A stretch of DNA of 64,000 nucleotides, taken from positions 35,801,787 to 35,865,786 of the forward strand of contig OY720346.1 of NCBI GenBank assembly GCA_963082975.1, read 5' to 3'. This DNA is from Labia minor. Taxonomy: Eukaryota > Arthropoda > Insecta > Dermaptera > Spongiphoridae. The position numbers and the translations under genes were made by a program. Positions 46,776-58,591 of this stretch are shown here, in pieces; position 1 is the stretch's first letter; each line of letters begins with the position of its first letter. The notes beneath the pieces are model-generated. The model searched no databases, was not told where the DNA came from, and was given only the letters and a program-made list of their open reading frames with translations.

Positions 46776-48635
46776 ATGGATCGTTGGCTACAAACTGGTT
46801 CAACACAGAAACGGAAAGAATCAGATGATGAGGCATCAACAGCAAACTCTACCAAGAAACGCAAAACTAGAAAATATTCGGATGATTATTTATCATTTGG
46901 ATTTACTTATATTTGCAACAATGATGTGGAAAGACCAGTCTGCGTTCTATGTCAGGAAAGTTTATCCAATGAAAGTATGAAACCTGCTAATCTCAGACGT
47001 CATTTACAAACAAAGCACAGCGAGCATGTTAGTAAGTCTATCGAATTTTTTAAAATGAAAAAAGAAGAACTTAATTCAAGTCAGAAATTGATGGTAAAGA
47101 CGGGATCTGGTGGTATGAGTAAGAAAGCAGTAATGGCATCATATGAAGTAGCTCTACTTATTGCTAAAGCAGGAAAGCCGCATAATATAGCAGAGCAATT
47201 AATTCTTCCTGCTACAAAAGTAATTACAAATATAATGTTAGGAACTAAAGCAGCAAACGATATAAATTTGATTTCATTATCAAATGATACGGTTAAGAAT
47301 AGGATTGAAGACATGTCATGTAATATAAAAGAAGAATTAATATCGAGAGTGCGCAAAAGTCACTATTACTCATTACAATTGGATGAAAGTACTGATGTCA
47401 CTAATAATGCCAATTTGTTAGCTTTCATTAGATATGAGTTTGAAAATCAAATACAAGAAGATGTATTGTTTTGTGATTCACTACCTTCACGAACGACAGC
47501 TAATGACATATTTAACAGTTTGAATAATTTTATAACCGAAAATGAAATAGAGTGGCCAAAATGTGTTGGAATTTGCACTGATGGTGCTCGTGCAATGTCA
47601 GGTACAAGAACTGGATTGATTGCTCTTATTAAAAATGTTGCGCCTCAGGTTGTTTGGAATCATTGCTGCATTCACAGAGAATCATTAGCAGCCAAAAATA
47701 TGTCACCAGATTTGAAAAGAACATTAGACGAAGTAGTTAAAATTGTCAATTTCATTAAGGCTCGTCCACTTAATTCCAGAGTTTTTAAAATTTTGTGTGA
47801 GGAAATGGGTAGTCAACATACACATTTATTATTACATACAGATGTACGTTGGTTGTCCCGCGGGAAAGTACTCATTCGCCTTTTTGAGCTTCGAGATGAA
47901 ATACGATTGTTTTTAATAGATGCGCATTTTGAACTGACCGAATGTTTCAATGATTTTATCTGGTTAGCTAAGGTGGCTTACTTGACTGATATTTTTACAA
48001 AATTGAACGAACTTAATTTGAGCCTGCAAGGTACTGTTGTAAATATATTTAAAGTTGAAGATAAAATAGAAGCAATGATTAAAAAAATCGACTTGTGGTC
48101 GAAACGCATCCAGAACGGTGTATATGAGTCTTTTCCAACTCTCAATGATTTCATAGAAAGCTCCAGTGAAAAATTGCTTAATCAAACGCGTCAATTATTT
48201 GTTGAACATTTAATTACTTTGAAAAGCAACTTCAGGAAGTATTTTTCTACTCCTGATCCTTGCAATAACTGGATCAGAGATCCATTTAATATGGAAATTA
48301 CAAATGCTAAACATTTATCTGCACCTGAACAAGATATTCTCGTGGAATTATCATGTGATACAACTTATAAACTAAAATTTAACAAAACTGAATTGAGCAA
48401 CTTTTGGTTACTTCTCAGGTCAGATTATCCTGCGCTTGCAAATAAAGCACTTCAACACTTGATTCCATTCTGCACAACATATTTATGCGAACAAGCTTTT
48501 TCGGTACTATTTTATATTAAGTCTAAATATAGAAACAAATTAAATGTAGAGCCGGATCTTAGATTAAAAGTTTCCAATATTAAGCCAGATATTGAGATTC
48601 TTGTTTCAAGAAAACAACTGCATACATCTCATTAA
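46776..48635 (+). CDS. hAT transposase, ZBED5/SCAND3-like, 619 aa
   Basis: This cut-and-paste transposase belongs to the hAT superfamily. An N-terminal BED zinc finger spans residues 40-85 with C56, C59, H76 and H81 (VCVLCQ ... NLRRHLQTKH). The RNase H-like core shows LDESTD (D203), CTDGARAMSG (D269), the CxxH of CCIH (297-300) and RWLSRG (358). The C-terminal dimerisation part has CEQAFS with the third acidic residue E572. All three catalytic acids are present and the frame is uninterrupted over 619 codons, the usual family length. The protein resembles the ancestors of the domesticated ZBED5/FAM200 genes. The target duplication around the element argues that this is a transposon gene and not a domesticated one. 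Confidence 0.93.
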   Translation: MDRWLQTGSTQKRKESDDEASTANSTKKRKTRKYSDDYLSFGFTYICNNDVERPVCVLCQESLSNESMKPANLRRHLQTKHSEHVSKSIEFFKMKKEELNSSQKLMVKTGSGGMSKKAVMASYEVALLIAKAGKPHNIAEQLILPATKVITNIMLGTKAANDINLISLSNDTVKNRIEDMSCNIKEELISRVRKSHYYSLQLDESTDVTNNANLLAFIRYEFENQIQEDVLFCDSLPSRTTANDIFNSLNNFITENEIEWPKCVGICTDGARAMSGTRTGLIALIKNVAPQVVWNHCCIHRESLAAKNMSPDLKRTLDEVVKIVNFIKARPLNSRVFKILCEEMGSQHTHLLLHTDVRWLSRGKVLIRLFELRDEIRLFLIDAHFELTECFNDFIWLAKVAYLTDIFTKLNELNLSLQGTVVNIFKVEDKIEAMIKKIDLWSKRIQNGVYESFPTLNDFIESSSEKLLNQTRQLFVEHLITLKSNFRKYFSTPDPCNNWIRDPFNMEITNAKHLSAPEQDILVELSCDTTYKLKFNKTELSNFWLLLRSDYPALANKALQHLIPFCTTYLCEQAFSVLFYIKSKYRNKLNVEPDLRLKVSNIKPDIEILVSRKQLHTSH

Positions 48636-48670
48636 ATATGTAAGTTATATTTAATGAGATAGATGCAGTT
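48616..48670. repeat. Hairpin over hAT stop codon
   Basis: Two 24-bp arms (from aactgcatacatctc, and ending gatagatgcagtt) pair with two mismatches around a short loop (gtaagtt). The left arm contains the last codons and the stop of the transposase. Confidence 0.85.
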
Positions 48671-49329
48671 ATTTTTTAAAATATTTCTTATTTAATATTT
48701 TCTGAAAAAAATTATAAAATATTTATATGAATTTAATGTAAGTACCCATTATAATTTGTGAGATTTGTTGCTATGACAATGTTTGTATTTTCTTTCTTCA
48801 ATATTATAATTTCTAATAAAATGTGTTCTACAATATGCAAAAAAATCGTTATTCACCAATCACTGTTAGAAATATTCATCATATATCCTTGTCCTTATGA
48901 GATCGTAATCCAGAAATTAATTAATAAAATGACGTAAAGTACCTAAAGTTGTGATGGGGGTCCGTCAAAAAAAATTTTTTCAAGTGGGGGTCCGTGGAGT
49001 ACATAAGTTTAAGAACCTATGTTATATACAGTTTAATTTAATGTTCCGGGGTTCTTAAAAAGCGTGAGAACCAAATTGCCCTACTCCGCCTAATGGGTCA
49101 GCCGGCACTGGGTACATTATAAAAATAAATAGATTATTTTTTAATCATAATTTATTTTCTAGAGTTCATTTAAGAAAGGAAATAAATTTTATATTTTTGT
49201 TACAGATGTTTTCTTACAATTAGTTTTTTTTTTCAAATGTCTTCTCTTTGTTTTCTTTCAATTTCGGTCTCTTTTTCTGTTTCTCTTTGGTATAGAAAAT
49301 GAAAGACGTATGTAAATTTATATGATAAT

Positions 49330-49600
49330 AAAGATGAGTTTAGTGTGCACGGGGAGAGAAGGGAATAGCGGGTTGGGTGACCGCGACCATAACTTTGTCC
49401 CTTCGAGGGTTCCACTCTCCGTTTTCTTGGCCGCCAAAACAACAAATGGGCCTCGTCGTCTTTGCCAACTGTAAAACCGCGAATATTAAATATAAATCCT
49501 CGTCGTCGTGGCTAACAAACAACAACAACAACAACAGTAATAGAATGGTAGGGAAGCGTTTTGTTCCCACAACGAACAATAAACGATAACAGCTTAAATT
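49330..49600. other. GC-rich island upstream of CBF-beta
   Basis: A GC-richer block (ggtgaccgcgaccataac, cttggccgccaaaac, cctcgtcgtcgtgg) stands 4 kb before the CBF-beta promoter, with an (aac)n tract. It may be an enhancer or alternative first exon. No coding was recognised. Confidence 0.35.
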
Positions 49601-49609
49601 CATTTCATC

Positions 49610-52600
49610 TTTACCGATCGATTAAATTCATTTAAATTATGTTAATTTAATCAAATTTTTTTCTTAAAAAAAAAATCTTTGAATATTAAAAACCATGATC
49701 AATTATTTAATTTTAATGAAAATTGATTTAGTCTCAAGGGGCGTTAAAGATAAATAAAGATATTCGTATAAATGTAAATAAATGAATAAATTAATGAATA
49801 TGTAAATGTAAATGAATATAAATAAAAATATATATAAATTACAAATAGAGATATTTGACGAATAAGATGACTTCATGAGGAAGAGGAACTCAAATTTATA
49901 CATATGATTTAATTAATTTATAATATCAAAAGAAATAAACTTTGGTCAGATAAAATTGAATTTAATTTTTTTATTTATTGTTTAACTTCATAAAACTTTA
50001 ATATCACTAGACTAACCTAGCATTTTCGGTTTTTATTTCTTTACTACTTGAACTATATTTATCTCAGAGAGATAAAATTTGGTAATTTGAATATAACATT
50101 TTAGCTTTAGTTTTGTAGCATTTTTAGTTTTTATTCAAGACTAACCACAAGACAGATTTACGGACATACATTTCGATTTGAAATTTTTTGAACTTTTCAT
50201 TTAAATGTAAATTGTATCTTAAATAGCTAACATATATAGATGAAAGATTTATATATATACTATAAGGTAAACGTACCAGTAGTTGACCGCCTTAAGAGAA
50301 ATTTTCATAAAAAAACACTATTATTCGGTAACAAAATGAGAATAACAACAAAACAAGTGCTACCATATTGTGTAACTATTTTTAATTATCATTATAACAC
50401 AAATATTTGGTTAATGTATATTTAAATATTTTTTTTTAATTCTTTTCTAAACGTATTTTTTGTTCTAGTAATTGACTATCTTAAAATCTAAAGTTTTAGT
50501 AATCTACCTAAAATGGGTTTAAAATAAATAAATGGAATAAAATGCACAAGGATTGGTTTTATTAATAATTTATTTTAATTCTTCTTTATATTTCAGTTTA
50601 TATCTCTTGTTTTAAAAATTGCTCCAGGTGCCCAGTATACTATTTCAATTGTAATCAAGGATATAAGTAGTTTTTGGACATTTCCATAAATCTCCTGTAT
50701 TCTCAAACGATGAAATCGTAGCTTCTTCTTCAGGAGAGTTTTTCGGGAATGTAATCTCCCAAACTCCCATATCTAATACACCACATATTATTTATTTATC
50801 TTTTTTGGAACATCCATCCATTGAACGTTAGAGCCTTCGGATCCTCATCAATACCTTCAAGACAATTATTTTTATCTGTGTGATATTTTAAAACTTAAAG
50901 TCACAATATTCTGAACTATTGACTCGTTCCTTACAAACTGTCTTTCCTCCCTTTATTTTATTTTTTTTTTCGTTATTTAACTTTTTCTTTCATTTCTTTT
51001 TCCTTTGCCTTTCAAAAGCTGCTCATTTTTAATATTTTATAATTATTCTTTTTTTTCTTATTTAATTAATACATAAATTTAATAAAAGATATTTATTATT
51101 ATATTAATTAATTTAATTTAAGTATTTGACCACCCCCTGTCAATTTCGAAAAAAATGTGAAATTTCTTTCAGAAATAAACCATCCCTTGATAATTGTTAA
51201 CGTTCACATTAAGAAAATATTTCAAATTGATTAATATAATTTGTAGTATTAACTATTCAATTGAACTTTTGGTTTGAAATTTATATTAAATAAAACAATC
51301 TATTGAAAATAAAGTGAAGCATATCCTTAACGTTTTGCTTAAGAAATTAACCTTAAAATGCAATACGTTTTTCTCTTTATTTTTCTAATATCATAAAAAT
51401 GTGATAATTAATATTGCTTTGTGGAGTAAAACCTTAATAATTTAAATAATTTTTTGTAATTTTTCGCTTGTACCCAGGTAACAAAAAAGTACTCGCTCTA
51501 AAATATAATTGAATATTATAATATTACATTATCTATTTTGGGACATTTTAATAAAAATATAATTAAACTAATTATTTACATTTTATGCAGCACAATTTTT
51601 CACTTTTAGCTATATGATTATAAGTATACTAATATTTTATTATCCTATCCTTATGCTAATAATACTATAAGAAATTACCATTAGATAATTTTAAAATTAT
51701 TTTAACATAATTCATACAAGTTGAGCTCTCCAATGGATGGGATTACCTCTGCATTTACTTAATTTCCGAGATCTAATGCTTTCAACATACCACTATCCAT
51801 AATAAATTTGCATGCAAGTGTTGATAATAGTCAAGCAGCTGTTTAGTTAAATTGATTTCGTTTGAAGTTTGCTGCTTCCAAAGTCCCAAGCACTCTACCC
51901 TATTAAGGGATTAATAATTGATTAGGGCGAAACACTCATTAGCATAAGCGTCATCTACATAGAATGTTTCATATACACATACACACACACTTACATGACA
52001 TACATGCATATATGAATACATACACTTTCAATTTATATTACCAAGACGATAACTAATCATCTATTAAAATTTTTAAAAATGCATTATAATGCAGAGATGA
52101 TAGTGAATTCCATATTACCAATAAATATAAAATAGAATATTTAGTCATTAACAAAAAATTCATATTTGGTATATTGTAAAAATTAATGAATTAAATAAAA
52201 ATTATTAAGGTGAAGTGGGGTAAGTGAAGACCAACTTTTGCAAAGCTTGATTAATAAATAAATTGTTTATTTATTTTACAAATAATTTATTTGTTATAGT
52301 ATTATTGAATTGTTATGTTACTACTCTAACTATTTTGTATTAACTAAAATAATATCTTCAATATTATTCATTTTAAACATTAATTTTAAGGAAATAAATT
52401 TTATTAAAATTAAAATAAACTGAATCAAGGCTTCCAATAGAAGAAATTAATTAATATTATAAAATAAAATAAAATTATTAATTTATATAATTAATTATAT
52501 TTTTTTTTATTAATATATTAAATTGAGACCAATTTTGAAAGAAACAAACAAATGATTTATTGAAAAATAAATATTAATTTTTGTATAATATTATAATTTG

Positions 52601-53089
52601 TATGATTTGTATGTCCAAAATAAAAGTTATTTAGGATTTCTACATATTATAAGTCTTGATTGTATTTTAAATTGTATAATTTATAAAAATTAATAATGGA
52701 TGTATGTTATTATTCATTATTCCTCATTAAAATAAATATTATTGAATCTTAATGAGTATAAGAAAATTTATTTAAATTATTTATTTTATTTAAAACTCAC
52801 TCGAATCATTTCTGGATAAATCAAAATAATTTCAATCTTGATGAACATATATAAAATCCTACCTCATAGTTGATATTTTAAAAAAATTCTCTTTTTATTT
52901 TGTTTTCTTTTTCTATTTTATTTTTTTGTGGCTAATTCCATGGGTGAATGATATGTATGATGCTTGAATAAAGCCCTCTATCTCTCTTTAAAGGTTTATT
53001 TTATTTAATGTGATATTTTTTAAACGAAAAAAAGGGACATGAATTGAGTGTCGTTAGTGGGTGGGTTGAGTGGGTGAGGGGCAAGGAGC
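49610..53089. other. CBF-beta upstream region, nothing recognised
   Basis: AT-rich DNA with no recognisable gene, transposon end or tRNA-like motif between the island at 49330 and the promoter island at 53090. Confidence 0.5.
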
Positions 53090-53400
53090 AATGTTAATTG
53101 CAAGTGATAAAGGGGTGTCTGTGGAGACCAGGAGAGAAACCAACCCTTTTTGGCCACCGACAAACCAGCAAGGTGAACCTCGAAAGGGATAGAGGCGAGA
53201 GGCGTGGTTTTCCCCCCACCACCAAATCTCACCCTCACCGCCCATTAGCGCATGCGCGCTACCCTCCAAGGGGCGGAGTCAAATGGAACGAGGCAGCTGT
53301 CAACGCCTAACAACGATCAGTGGGAATCGCACGCTGCTTGTGCTAAGATCGGACCAGAGTATAACAACCCTCCTGCCTATCAACCAATCTCTCTTCTCTA
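53090..53400 (+). promoter_or_regulatory. Promoter-like GC island of CBF-beta gene
   Basis: The 300 bp before the CBF-beta start are GC-rich in an AT-rich setting. They hold an NRF1/Ewg-type palindrome gcgcatgcgc (53248-53257), a GC box ggggcgg (53270-53276), a CAGCTG E-box near 53294 and a CCAAT box (53384-53388). Order and spacing suit a TATA-less housekeeping-type promoter reading rightward. No TATA box was recognised. Confidence 0.6.
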
Positions 53401-53538
53401 CAATTCAACGATATCGCTTTTCCATTTGGACACACAACCAATAGAAATTCAAATATCTTTTTTTTTTTAATTTTTTTAAAATATTCAACTCCGTTGAATA
53501 ATATTCCATTGATATTATTTCAATAATAAAAATTGATA

Positions 53539-53715
53539 ATGATGCATGCACCGATGGACACCACCGGACTAGCAACCATGTTGCCCTTTGATACCATCGG
53601 ATTATATGAACAACCGAAACCAAGATTTATCTTCAAGATGCCTCGTGTTGTGCCAGACCAAAGGGCCAAGTTCGACTCGGATGAATTGTTCCGGCGATTA
53701 AGCCGCGAATCAGAG
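53539..53715 (+). CDS. Core-binding factor beta, exon 1 (partial)
   Basis: CBF-beta is the non-DNA-binding partner that stabilises Runt/RUNX factors on DNA. The 59 codons from ATG 53539 to the donor gtaaga at 53716 read MMHAPMDTTGLATMLPFDTI, then GLYEQPKPRFIFK, then MPRVVPDQRAKFDSDELFRR and LSRESE. The MPRVVPDQ...LSRE block equals the start of vertebrate CBFB. The LPFD..GLYEQPKPRFIFK extension is shared with fly Brother/Big-brother. Three methionines (codons 1, 2 and 6) precede it, and MLPFD (codon 14) or MPRVV (codon 34) could also start translation. The next exon, expected to begin VRYTGYR, was not found before 64000, so intron 1 is over 10 kb. Confidence 0.93.
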
Positions 53716-55958
53716 GTAAGACCAACATCATTTTTCACACACACACACACACACATTTAAAAGTATTCACATAAATAATCATACAATCTAAACCAATGTC
53801 AATAACTAAGCATGGATAAAATAAATTTAAAAATATTTTCATATAAAATTTATTCAAATTCCACATTGATCAAGTTTTTCTTATGATTATTATCAAAAAA
53901 TATTTAATTTTTCTAATAGTCAAGGGTTAAAAACTTTCTACATTTTTTTTTATATCATTTGAATATCATTAATTGTAGCCACGTGTAGTTGGGCCTATGT
54001 TAGGGGTGGTTAAGGAGGTAAAGCATGCTTTCCGCCTTCCTTCAATCAAAATTTTTCATCATCATCATTTTTATATCAAACATTAAAAAAATTAAACCGT
54101 TCAACGAGATTTTCAATTTTAATATAAAATATAATTTGGAATCTCTCAATTAAAAAAGAAATTGAAATTTACGAGATCAAAAATTTCAATCAAATGAATT
54201 ATAATGTTTCCAATATGTATTTTGCAAAACAAAATGAAAAATAAGTAAATAAATATTTAACTAATAAAGGCAAATAAAATTATTAACTCTAATTAATGTT
54301 AAATTTAATTTATAAATTCCAAGTTCTGAATACATGATTTCTTTTAATAAATTGTAATCATTTCTTCATTCAAATAAAACTTATTAATTTTTATAAACAA
54401 AATTACAATCACTATTAACGACGAAGCAATAATTTTAGTAAAGAATTGTAGATACCTAAATGAATTACAAATGTTAACTTGAAAATTTGTCGACTAAATT
54501 TAAGAGTATGAAATCTTATTAAATAAAAAGATATCTATAATGTTGAAAATCAAAATCATAATTATGTTTTTATAAATTATTCATTTCTTAATTTGATAAA
54601 AATATTTATATATTTAAATACTCAGTATTTGTCTTTTTTATATAAACAATATAAATTTTATATTTATCTATTTACTATCTTAAAATCTTTAAAAGTATAT
54701 ATAAATTATTTAAATTTTGGTTGATTATACTACAACTCAAGGACACCTATTGAAATAAGAAAACATTTATTTATAAATAAAATTTGTGTTGTTGTTTTTT
54801 TAATTCACTTATAATTTTTAGATATTTATTTCATTTAATGTAATTTATTTAAATATAAAATAATTCTGATTAATTTATTAAAGTTAAAATATTATTCTAT
54901 TAATTTTGTATAATTTTAAAAATAAAAATATCTATATATAATAAATTGAATAAAATTTGACTTTCATTTATTGAATTAATTTAAATTCTAGTATTTTTTC
55001 ATCTCATAGATTTTTCTTTCTCTTATCTAGATTAAAGGTGGAAACTTGAATTGTCAAATATTTCCTCTTAGAATAAAATTTAGCTTGTATATATTAACGT
55101 CTGTAAAAGAAATATACAAGTGTACCATATTTAGTAGAAATCACATTCCGGAGATTATATTTTTTTAATGAGATTTTATTCATCGAATTATCAAAATTCG
55201 GCACAAATTGAAACAAAATAATTAAAAGTGATATTACATTTAGTAAAATTTTATTGATAACTAATTATATAGGCGTTTATTTATGACGGTCAGCACTCGA
55301 AGCGAATAAGTGAAATCTGATTTAATTGATATTTTATAAAAATATATTTTATTTAACTTTTAATCTTAATAAAAGTATATTATTTTAACTTTATTATTTA
55401 ATATATTATATATAATTACATGTACAATACATTTTTTTTAAATTTTTAGTTCATTCTTTAAATATAAGTATAAACCATCCGTATTTCCTGAAGTTTTTTA
55501 TTATTATTATTATTATTATTAAATTCTTTTTGATAATGATTTAGGGAGAATTTCATTTATAATCAAATCCCATTTAATTAAATAAATTTTAAAAGACTGG
55601 CTTGTGAATCTTTTTTTTTTTGATCACATGCATAATAGATGACATTAAGCCAAAAAAACAAAATAGGCTGAAAGTGAACATTTTTTATTTAATGAGTCAA
55701 TCCCCTATCCATCATCAATCGTCATTGATTATCATTGATAAATGGATGGTTGGGTTAACGAATGCACCAACAACAATAACAAAAGAGAGAGTGGATTAAT
55801 CAGTAGAATTTGTAGCCATCAACCCTTTCCAACCTTTCACTTTTTCTATCAAATTAATTATTGCTTTAAAATTGAGTGAATAATCCATCGCAGAAAGGAC
55901 ATTTGGAATAAAAAAATAACGAAATTTAATTAAATAACAGACAATCACTTCTATTGTG

Positions 55959-55989
<31 letters not shown>

Positions 55990-58128
55990 TCCTAATAAAT
56001 AATTTTATTTAAATTTAAAATAGATAATTTTCAAATTAATATTTTGAATGATAAAATAAAAATTTCAAATATAAATGATTAATTATAATTATAGTCATTT
56101 CTATTATTGGTAAATAATACGGATTGTGTATATTATCTAGATAATAGAAAGAATAATTAATTAAATTTCATTAAAATATATTCTATAATATTCAAAGAAC
56201 AATTATATATATAAAACTGTAAGTTTGAGCTATTTCTTTTTTATATAATATAAAAGAGTAGTAGCAAAAAAGAAAAAATAATAATAAACAAATAGATTGG
56301 AATGAGTCGATGTCATGAACTATAGATGGATATTTTCTATTTTATTCTCTCCCTTCAGGCGAGTGATTTTTTTCCCTCCTCTTTATGTTTGCACAAGTTC
56401 TTTACGAGTTTCTCTCTCTCTCGTTTTCTGTATGTTTGCCTGTCAATCAGTTCAATATTCAAATATTAAACCTACTCCTCATTCCCTTCCCTATGCTTGT
56501 TGTAAGAGAAATATCCGTGATTGGGTTGTGGAGGGGGGGGGGGATATATACCATCTAAACAGAGAAGGTGTAATAAAATGTATATCATGTTTCTCACTCT
56601 CTCACCCTTTCCACCTTTTTCTTATCAGTATTGATAAATAAAATGACACGCACGCAATCTTGCTGGCAGCCAGCTAATTGAGCCCTGAAGGGAGAGAAGA
56701 AATGGGAAAAGCGAGAGAAATGTGTGTGCTTGGGTTGCGTGTCACGCCTTAAAACGTCCACCCAAAACTGAAAGAGGTGACGGCCCGAATCAAAAACTTC
56801 TCCTTCTCTCTATTAACAAAAAAAAAAAAATCTTTTTTTTTTACTTTCTCTATTTCCCTCTCTTTTAAAAAGAGGGTTCAAATTGAATTTCTATCGGGAT
56901 ATTGCCTCTGTCAAAACAAACCGGGCAAAAGGGACATTGAACAAGAAGGAATAAAAAGGGAAGAAAGGGTATTTTATAAAACTCTAATATATATATATAG
57001 GACTATGATTCAATCTAAATAAATATTGTTTCTTCCGGTTAATAAAACACTTTTTTGTATCTAAATAAAGTTAATATTTTATATAAATTTAAAAGGAAAA
57101 AAAGATTTATGTATTTTATATATTGAAAACTGATGAATTTTATTTGTTCTTCTACTACAAATTCTTTACTTATATAATCCGGGTGGGTGAACACAATTGA
57201 TGCTTTATCATTGAACTTACTATGATGGTTAAAATATTATCACCTTAAATACATTTTAAATATTAAAAAATAATCATCTTGGTATTTTAAAAAATGAAAA
57301 TTGAAAACCCATTAATTAATAATCTGCTTAATTAAATATAATTAAAATAATAAAAGTTGGTTTATCACTTTATCAATATTCCTATTGACAATAATCTATA
57401 TCAAGTATACTCTAGAATAGTTAAATAATGAAAAACTAATCCCATTGTATTTTTTTATATCTCAATATAAAAAATAACAAACAAACAAGAAAGCAAGCTA
57501 AGAAAAACGTGGTAAAAAAATTTAAGAAAGGACCAAAACATTCATTTAAATTTGCAAAATTGCTATTAAAGTTTTTTTCTTTTTTGAAAAAAAAATATTT
57601 TTAAAATTGATTCTCTTATTTGTTGTTTTTTTTTATTTTTATATTCAAGAAGCGATTGGTATTTCGTATTTGAAGGACTTTACTTAAACGAAGCATTAAT
57701 TCTCTTCTATGATTGGGTTTGTTTGATGGCGGTGGTCTATTGGAGTTAATTAGAGTCTGAGATAGGTTGGGGGAGGGGGGAGGTGTCCCTAAGTAAACCT
57801 ACCTGAGGTTTCCGCCTCTGATTAGAGAGAGGCAATCCTCAATATGCTTGTTTCACTCTCTTGAGGTCGCCGCTGTTTCTCCTCCAGGCTGTAATTTCCA
57901 ATCCCCCGAATTGTTTGAATCACACGAGATATCCATTTGGAACAAGGATCAAAATGATGAGGTGGTCCTGCATCCCTTCTCCACTTAAAGCGGCCTCTAC
58001 AAACAAAGCACTATCCAACCTATTACATTTAATGGAAAAGAAAAATACTATTTAATCGTTATTTTACTACCAAATAACAAATTATTTTTTTATTCTAATT
58101 TTTAATTTCTTAACTTAAAGTATATGTT

Positions 58129-58130
<2 letters not shown>

Positions 58131-58164
<34 letters not shown>
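58131..58164. repeat. (AT)n microsatellite
   Basis: An uninterrupted at repeat of about 34 bp. Similar at runs occur at 6391-6419, 25599-25620, 40506-40533 and 55959-55983. Confidence 0.9.
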
Positions 58165-58166
<2 letters not shown>

Positions 58167-58529
58167 ATAATAAATGAGGATATTTTATTTGAATATATAT
58201 TTTCCTTGATTATTTCAACCGATTACAGAGTCTTAAAAAAAATGTCTTAGAAAATAATAATAGTATTAATAATAATATATATTTTCACTTGCCATCTATT
58301 TAGGAATTACGACTTATATAAATTGTAAAATAAAATAAAACCATATATCATGTTATTATTATTATTATTATTTTTTAATTTTTATTAATTTAATTAATTA
58401 ATTTATTTCCCTGATAGATTTATAATAAATAAATAATTTCACATAATTTTTTATTAATTCTTATTCAAATATATATATATATATATAAAAATGTAATACA
58501 ATATGTAAAATGATACTCCTACTATATAG

Positions 58530-58591
58530 GCGCTGTGGTCGGGCAATCAACCGGTTGAGAGACCCCATTGCTATTGCCCGCCAAAGCGCCC
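58530..58591. repeat. GC-rich 62-nt hairpin
   Basis: The arms ggcgctgtggtcgggcaat and attgcccgccaaagcgcc pair with two small bulges around a loop that contains accggt. It is isolated in very AT-rich DNA within CBF-beta intron 1. A foldback element or structured RNA is possible. Confidence 0.6.

Larger units (their letters stand above)
45750..49021 (+). mobile_element. Complete hAT transposon, 3.27 kb
   Basis: The left end cagtggttcttaaac and right end gtttaagaacctatg are near-perfect inverted repeats of the hAT type. The flanking 8 bp ttatatac occur at both 45742-45749 and 49022-49029, an exact target duplication. Both ends contain gtccgcgg-type palindromes (for example cgcggacccctgggggtccg from 45774). 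A single open transposase gene sits inside. Intact ends, reading frame and target site indicate recent transposition. The outermost right bases (ctatg instead of ccactg) differ slightly. Confidence 0.93.

Noticed and set aside
57861..58055. 64-codon frame as CBF-beta exon 2
   Set aside because: It has none of the expected RYTGYR...EERQ.RF residues and no acceptor in the right phase.
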